From NCBI RefSeq assembly GCF_009674625.1, contig NZ_WKJQ01000001.1:124001-188000 (forward strand): DNA of 64,000 nucleotides. Reading direction: 5' to 3'. The first letter of the stretch is position 1. Each line of letters opens with the position of its first letter. The translations under genes were made by a program, and so were the position numbers. Source of the DNA: Haloferax marinum. Lineage in GTDB: Archaea > Halobacteriota > Halobacteria > Halobacteriales > Haloferacaceae. The notes under the pieces are model-generated. The model saw nothing but the letters and a program-made list of their open reading frames with translations, did not search any database and had not been told where the DNA came from. Positions 61,165 to 64,000 of this stretch are shown here, one piece after another.

Positions 61165-62076
61165 ATGGACGACAGTATCCTCGATACTATCGGGTCGCCG
61201 CTGGTCCGTGTCGACTCCCCCGAGGGGTCGACGATTGCGGCGAAGATAGAGTCCAAGAACCCCGGTGGGTCGGCCAAAGACCGGCCGGCACTCGCCATGG
61301 TCGAGGCGGCAGAGGAGGCCGGCGACATCGAACCCGGTGACGCACTCGTCGAACCGACGTCTGGGAACACGGGAATCGGACTCTCCGTGGTTGCGGCGGC
61401 GAAAGGCTACGACCTGACTATCGTCATGTCGTCGTCGATGTCCCCGGAGCGTCGCCAGATAATGCGTGCCTACGGCGCGACTATCGAACTCGTCGACGGC
61501 GACATCTCCGACGCCAAAGACCGGGCCGACGAACTCGAAGAAGAAGGGATGTACCAACTCCGCCAGTTCGAGAACCCTGCGAACCCCAACGCACACTACC
61601 GGACGACTGCAGAGGAGATTCTCGACCAGATTGGCGACAGAGAAATCGACGCGTTCGTCGCTGGTATCGGCACTGGCGGCACTATCTCCGGAAACGGCCG
61701 CCGACTGAAAGAGGAGTTCCCGTCGATGGACGTCGTCGGCGTCGAACCTGCCGCCAGCGCCGTCCTCTCGGACGGAGAGATGGGCGACAACCAGTTCCAG
61801 GGTATGGGCCCTGGGTTCGTCAGTCCGAACCTCGACACCGACCTCCTCGACGACGTCGAAGTGGTCGAATTCGAGGATGCGACCGCCGAGTGTCGTCGCC
61901 TCGCCCGCGAGGAGGGTATCCTCGTCGGCCAGTCCTCTGGCGCGTCACTCCTCGCGGCGAAGCGCGTCGCCGAGCGTCTCGCAGACCCCGAAGCGAACGA
62001 GGATGAGAACCCACTCGTCGTCACTGTCTTCTGGGACTCTGGCGAGCGCTACATGTCGACCGGGATGTTCGACTAA
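61165..62076 (+). CDS. PLP-dependent cysteine synthase (O-acetylserine sulfhydrylase family)
   Basis: From the ATG at 61165 the protein is 303 residues: SILDTIGSPLVRVDSPEGSTIAAKIESKNPGGSAKDRPAL near 2-40, in which the Lys of SAKDR is the PLP Schiff-base residue. EPTSGNTGIGLSVVAAAKGY (PLP phosphate/substrate loop) lies near 62, GIGTGGTISGNGRRLKE near 175, and GQSSGASLLAA near 255. These are CysK/CysM fold-type II motifs. It makes cysteine from O-acetyl- or O-phosphoserine; the exact substrate is open. Cysteine supply fits the gshA pathway elsewhere in the window. Confidence 0.9.
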   Translation: MDDSILDTIGSPLVRVDSPEGSTIAAKIESKNPGGSAKDRPALAMVEAAEEAGDIEPGDALVEPTSGNTGIGLSVVAAAKGYDLTIVMSSSMSPERRQIMRAYGATIELVDGDISDAKDRADELEEEGMYQLRQFENPANPNAHYRTTAEEILDQIGDREIDAFVAGIGTGGTISGNGRRLKEEFPSMDVVGVEPAASAVLSDGEMGDNQFQGMGPGFVSPNLDTDLLDDVEVVEFEDATAECRRLAREEGILVGQSSGASLLAAKRVAERLADPEANEDENPLVVTVFWDSGERYMSTGMFD

Positions 62077-62103
62077 CCACCTCGGTGTTTCTTGCCCGGC
62101 GTG

Positions 62104-62556
62104 TTAGCCGCCGAATTCGTCTTCTGCCACTCGGACGACGACCGTCTCGTCGACGTCTCTGAGGTCGTACGAGGGGACCGCTCCATCGACCCGAGTGACG
62201 TACATCGGTTCGACGAGTCGCCCATCTTCGATGCCGTAGATTGCCAGGTTGTCACCCGTCTCTTCCGGCCGAACGTCACCGTCGCGCACCTGTCGAGCGA
62301 GCGCACGAGAGAGCCATTCGTCTTCGGAGATAGACGGTTCGAGGACGAGAGAGAACGCTGCGAAACGAACGAGATACCAGTTGAGGTCGTTCAGGAGCGA
62401 GACTGCCGCACCGATACTCACGGTATCGACGGCTAACGAGTTTTCGAACGGTTCCGTGATGTCGTACGTCGAAAGCGCCGCACGGGCGGTGTCTCTCGAC
62501 AACAACTCGTACTGGAGGTGGCTCCCTTCGGACCCGACGATACAGACCTGCGTCAC
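62104..62556 (-). CDS. Haloarchaeal conserved hypothetical (DUF5804-like, tentative)
   Basis: The 150-residue soluble protein starts MTQVCIVGSEGSHLQYELLSRDTARAALSTYDI. It continues with DTVSIGAAVSLLNDLNWYLVRFAAFSLVLEPSISEDEWLSRALARQVRDGDVRPEETGDNLAIYGI. It shows a mixed alpha/beta pattern with no signal or metal site. I associate it with the haloarchaeal family DUF5804 from memory only. The function is unknown. It is convergent with cysteine synthase. Confidence 0.7.
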   Translation of the reverse strand: MTQVCIVGSEGSHLQYELLSRDTARAALSTYDITEPFENSLAVDTVSIGAAVSLLNDLNWYLVRFAAFSLVLEPSISEDEWLSRALARQVRDGDVRPEETGDNLAIYGIEDGRLVEPMYVTRVDGAVPSYDLRDVDETVVVRVAEDEFGG

Positions 62557-62598
62557 GTCGAGATGGACGGGACGGGTTCGGTAAAGCGGTTCCGGTAC

Positions 62599-62853
62599 TT
62601 ACGCGTGGGCAGTCCACTCGTCGGCACAGGCTTCGTCACAGAAGACGAAGCGCTGGCGCTCGAAAGAGAGCTTTCCGGGAGTGTCGATTTCGCGGTCGAG
62701 AACCACCTGGTAGTGGTCATCCTGCATGTCGACGCGGCCGCGACACGCTGCACACCGCTCGACACTGTCGGCCCAGTTGCGCCGTGCTGCCCGGTGGACG
62801 ACGCTCCACTCGGGGTCGGGATAACTGCGACTGGGACGCGAGGTTCGCGACAT
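62599..62853 (-). CDS. 84-residue zinc-binding protein
   Basis: From the ATG at 62853: MSRTSRPSRSYPDPEWSVVHRAARRNW, then CAACRGRVDMQDDHYQVVL (CxxC) and FVFCDEACADEWTAHA (CxxxC), a treble-clef-like Cys4 arrangement for zinc. The basic N terminus suggests nucleic-acid contact. It lies just upstream of the DUF5804-like gene on the same strand, 42 bp apart. The function is unknown. Confidence 0.75.
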   Translation of the reverse strand: MSRTSRPSRSYPDPEWSVVHRAARRNWADSVERCAACRGRVDMQDDHYQVVLDREIDTPGKLSFERQRFVFCDEACADEWTAHA

Positions 62854-63027
62854 AGAAAATCTGTCGGGCTCGACGTAGATAAATCTAATTTTGTACAATT
62901 GTACATGCGGAATCAATTAGTATAGTCTCTAATCCACGACTGTGGTGGCCATTTGAACACTTCTCGTGCCACCAGTTCTCGAACGAGTCGGTAGCACACA
63001 GCAGTCGCGTCGCGGCGGGGTCCGCGT

Positions 63028-64000
63028 TCAGTCGTCTCGTACGGACACGAGTTGACGGTTCTGTGCCGCAGCGACCACGAGTTCGAACAAGTCGTCGGGT
63101 TCGGCCGCTTCGACGGCGGACAGCGAGGCGTTCGTCTCGGGGAACGAGGGGGCGACTCGTTCACACCCGACCGGGAGCGTCGAGTCGGTGTAGGTCCCGA
63201 GTTCTCGCGCCGCTGCGACGATATCTGTCTTGTCGCGGGTGAACAGTGGTCGATGGACGGGGTAGTCGACGGCGGCCTCTGTCACCGCGATGTTCTCGCC
63301 GGTCTGACTCGACTTCTGGCCCAGCGATTCGCCAGTCACGATGGAGTGGGCGTGTTCGTCGTTCGCGATTTCGGCCGCAATCGCGAGCATCACTCGTCGA
63401 AGCGAGAGCATCCGCGTATCTTCGACGGTGTCCATCAGTCGCTGGACCACGTCGTCGCCCGGAACGACGTGGACACGCATGTCGAAGTTCGGGGCTCTCC
63501 GGGCGATGGTTCGGACCGTCTCGAGTGCGCGGGCACGGTGGTCTGCACCACCAAACTCCCCCAAATCGACGTAGACGGGGACGATTTCACAGCCTCGGCG
63601 CAGCATCTCCCACGTCGCGACGGGCGAGTCGATACCACCCGAGACGAGCGACACTGCCTTCCCTTGGGTGCCCAGTGGCAGGCCTCCCGGTCCGTCGAAC
63701 CGTCGAACCGAGATGTACGCCGCCTCCTCACGACACTCGACTCGGTACGTCCGCTCTGGGTCGTCCAAATCGACGGGTGCGCCGGTGGCATCAACGACGG
63801 CAGTTCCTGCCTCGCGTGCGATATCTCGCCCCGAGAAGTCGTGGGCGTCTTTCGGCCCGACTCGGTCTTCGTCGATGGCGAAACTCGCACCATCGGGGTG
63901 GTCTGCCGCCAACTCTCGACAGACCGCGACGATGTCGTCGAGTTCCGGGTCGCAGACGACGCTCGGTCGGGCCCAGACGACACCGGGGACTTCGGCGCAC
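63028..64000 (-). CDS. thiI: tRNA 4-thiouridine synthetase ThiI (N terminus beyond window)
   Basis: The open frame continues past the right edge. The visible part includes the end of the THUMP domain (SVVCDPELDDIVAVCRELA, ASFAIDEDRVGPKDAHDFSG) and YRVECREEAAYISVRR. The PP-loop adenylation domain follows with AVSLVSGGIDSPVATWEMLRRG (SGGIDS) and TGESLGQKSSQTGENIAVTEAAVDYPVHRPLFTRDKTDI. It lacks the rhodanese extension of the longest bacterial forms. It thiolates U8 of tRNA, and in archaea it may act in thiazole formation. Confidence 0.92.
   Translation of the reverse strand, partial: CAEVPGVVWARPSVVCDPELDDIVAVCRELAADHPDGASFAIDEDRVGPKDAHDFSGRDIAREAGTAVVDATGAPVDLDDPERTYRVECREEAAYISVRRFDGPGGLPLGTQGKAVSLVSGGIDSPVATWEMLRRGCEIVPVYVDLGEFGGADHRARALETVRTIARRAPNFDMRVHVVPGDDVVQRLMDTVEDTRMLSLRRVMLAIAAEIANDEHAHSIVTGESLGQKSSQTGENIAVTEAAVDYPVHRPLFTRDKTDIVAAARELGTYTDSTLPVGCERVAPSFPETNASLSAVEAAEPDDLFELVVAAAQNRQLVSVRDD

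Overview
The window is typical haloarchaeal chromosome. It has high GC, strongly acidic proteins, Tat-type lipoprotein signals, leaderless-looking promoters with AT-rich TATA elements, and archaeal information-processing genes (TFB, aIF-2 beta, Nop5/fibrillarin, DacZ). The gene content and order (lctP/lactate genes, thrS, malQ, tfb, nop5-flpA, gshA, dacZ with an MscS-like gene, purD) point to Haloferax or a very close genus. That genus call is inference from remembered gene content, not from a database search.

Layout. 1-1.1 kb: the tail of a membrane gene, a 55-residue membrane protein and a fasciclin-domain protein. 1.2-8.7 kb: an apparent iron-responsive block on the minus strand, with an RGP/GT75-like glycosyltransferase, an iron(III) ABC transporter (binding protein, permease, ATPase) and a GT-C membrane glycosyltransferase. 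The first two transcription units share an 8-N4-8 DtxR-like palindrome beside the start codon. 8.8-14.0 kb: a Tat lipoprotein running in frame into a DCC thiol-oxidoreductase domain, a DUF123 nuclease-like protein, an HTH regulator, an aminotransferase and small hypotheticals. 14.3-25.1 kb: a lactate-utilisation locus with a FAD/Fe-S D-2-hydroxyacid dehydrogenase, lactate permease, HTH regulator, an Nramp-like transporter lacking the canonical DPGN signature, LutC and a LutB-LutA fusion. 25.2-27 kb: a PRC-barrel protein and a TrkA-N/DHH protein, then tRNA-Lys. 27.4-41 kb: transporters and housekeeping genes (MFS, DapA-family aldolase, hydrolase, ThrS, chemotaxis transducer, MalQ, YtfJ-like, MscS, OGG-like glycosylase, DUF555). 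41-53 kb: information-processing genes, CorA, microproteins, Nop5-fibrillarin, GshA, CoaD, a one-cyclin TFB relative, tRNA-Leu and the DacZ/MscS-like pair. 53-64 kb: a hypothetical, a PAS histidine kinase, PurD, a YyaL-type protein, PQQ-repeat lipoprotein, thioredoxin-like protein, cysteine synthase, small proteins and a ThiI cut by the window end.

Most unusual signals. (1) Both tRNA genes are followed about 125-135 bp later by a second copy of their own T-arm/acceptor 3' end. That copy is preceded by its inverted complement, so it can fold into a hairpin, and both loci carry a shared GCGAACGT-N-GTGAGCG core. (2) At least ten genes carry short tandem repeats (18-26 bp, 2-4 copies) anchored on or directly after the stop codon, a recurrent 3'-end pattern that no gene call explains. 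(3) An iron-type operator links an RGP-family glycosyltransferase to iron uptake. (4) A 15-bp direct repeat flanks the lactate permease, and three operator-like repeats lie upstream of the adjacent regulator.
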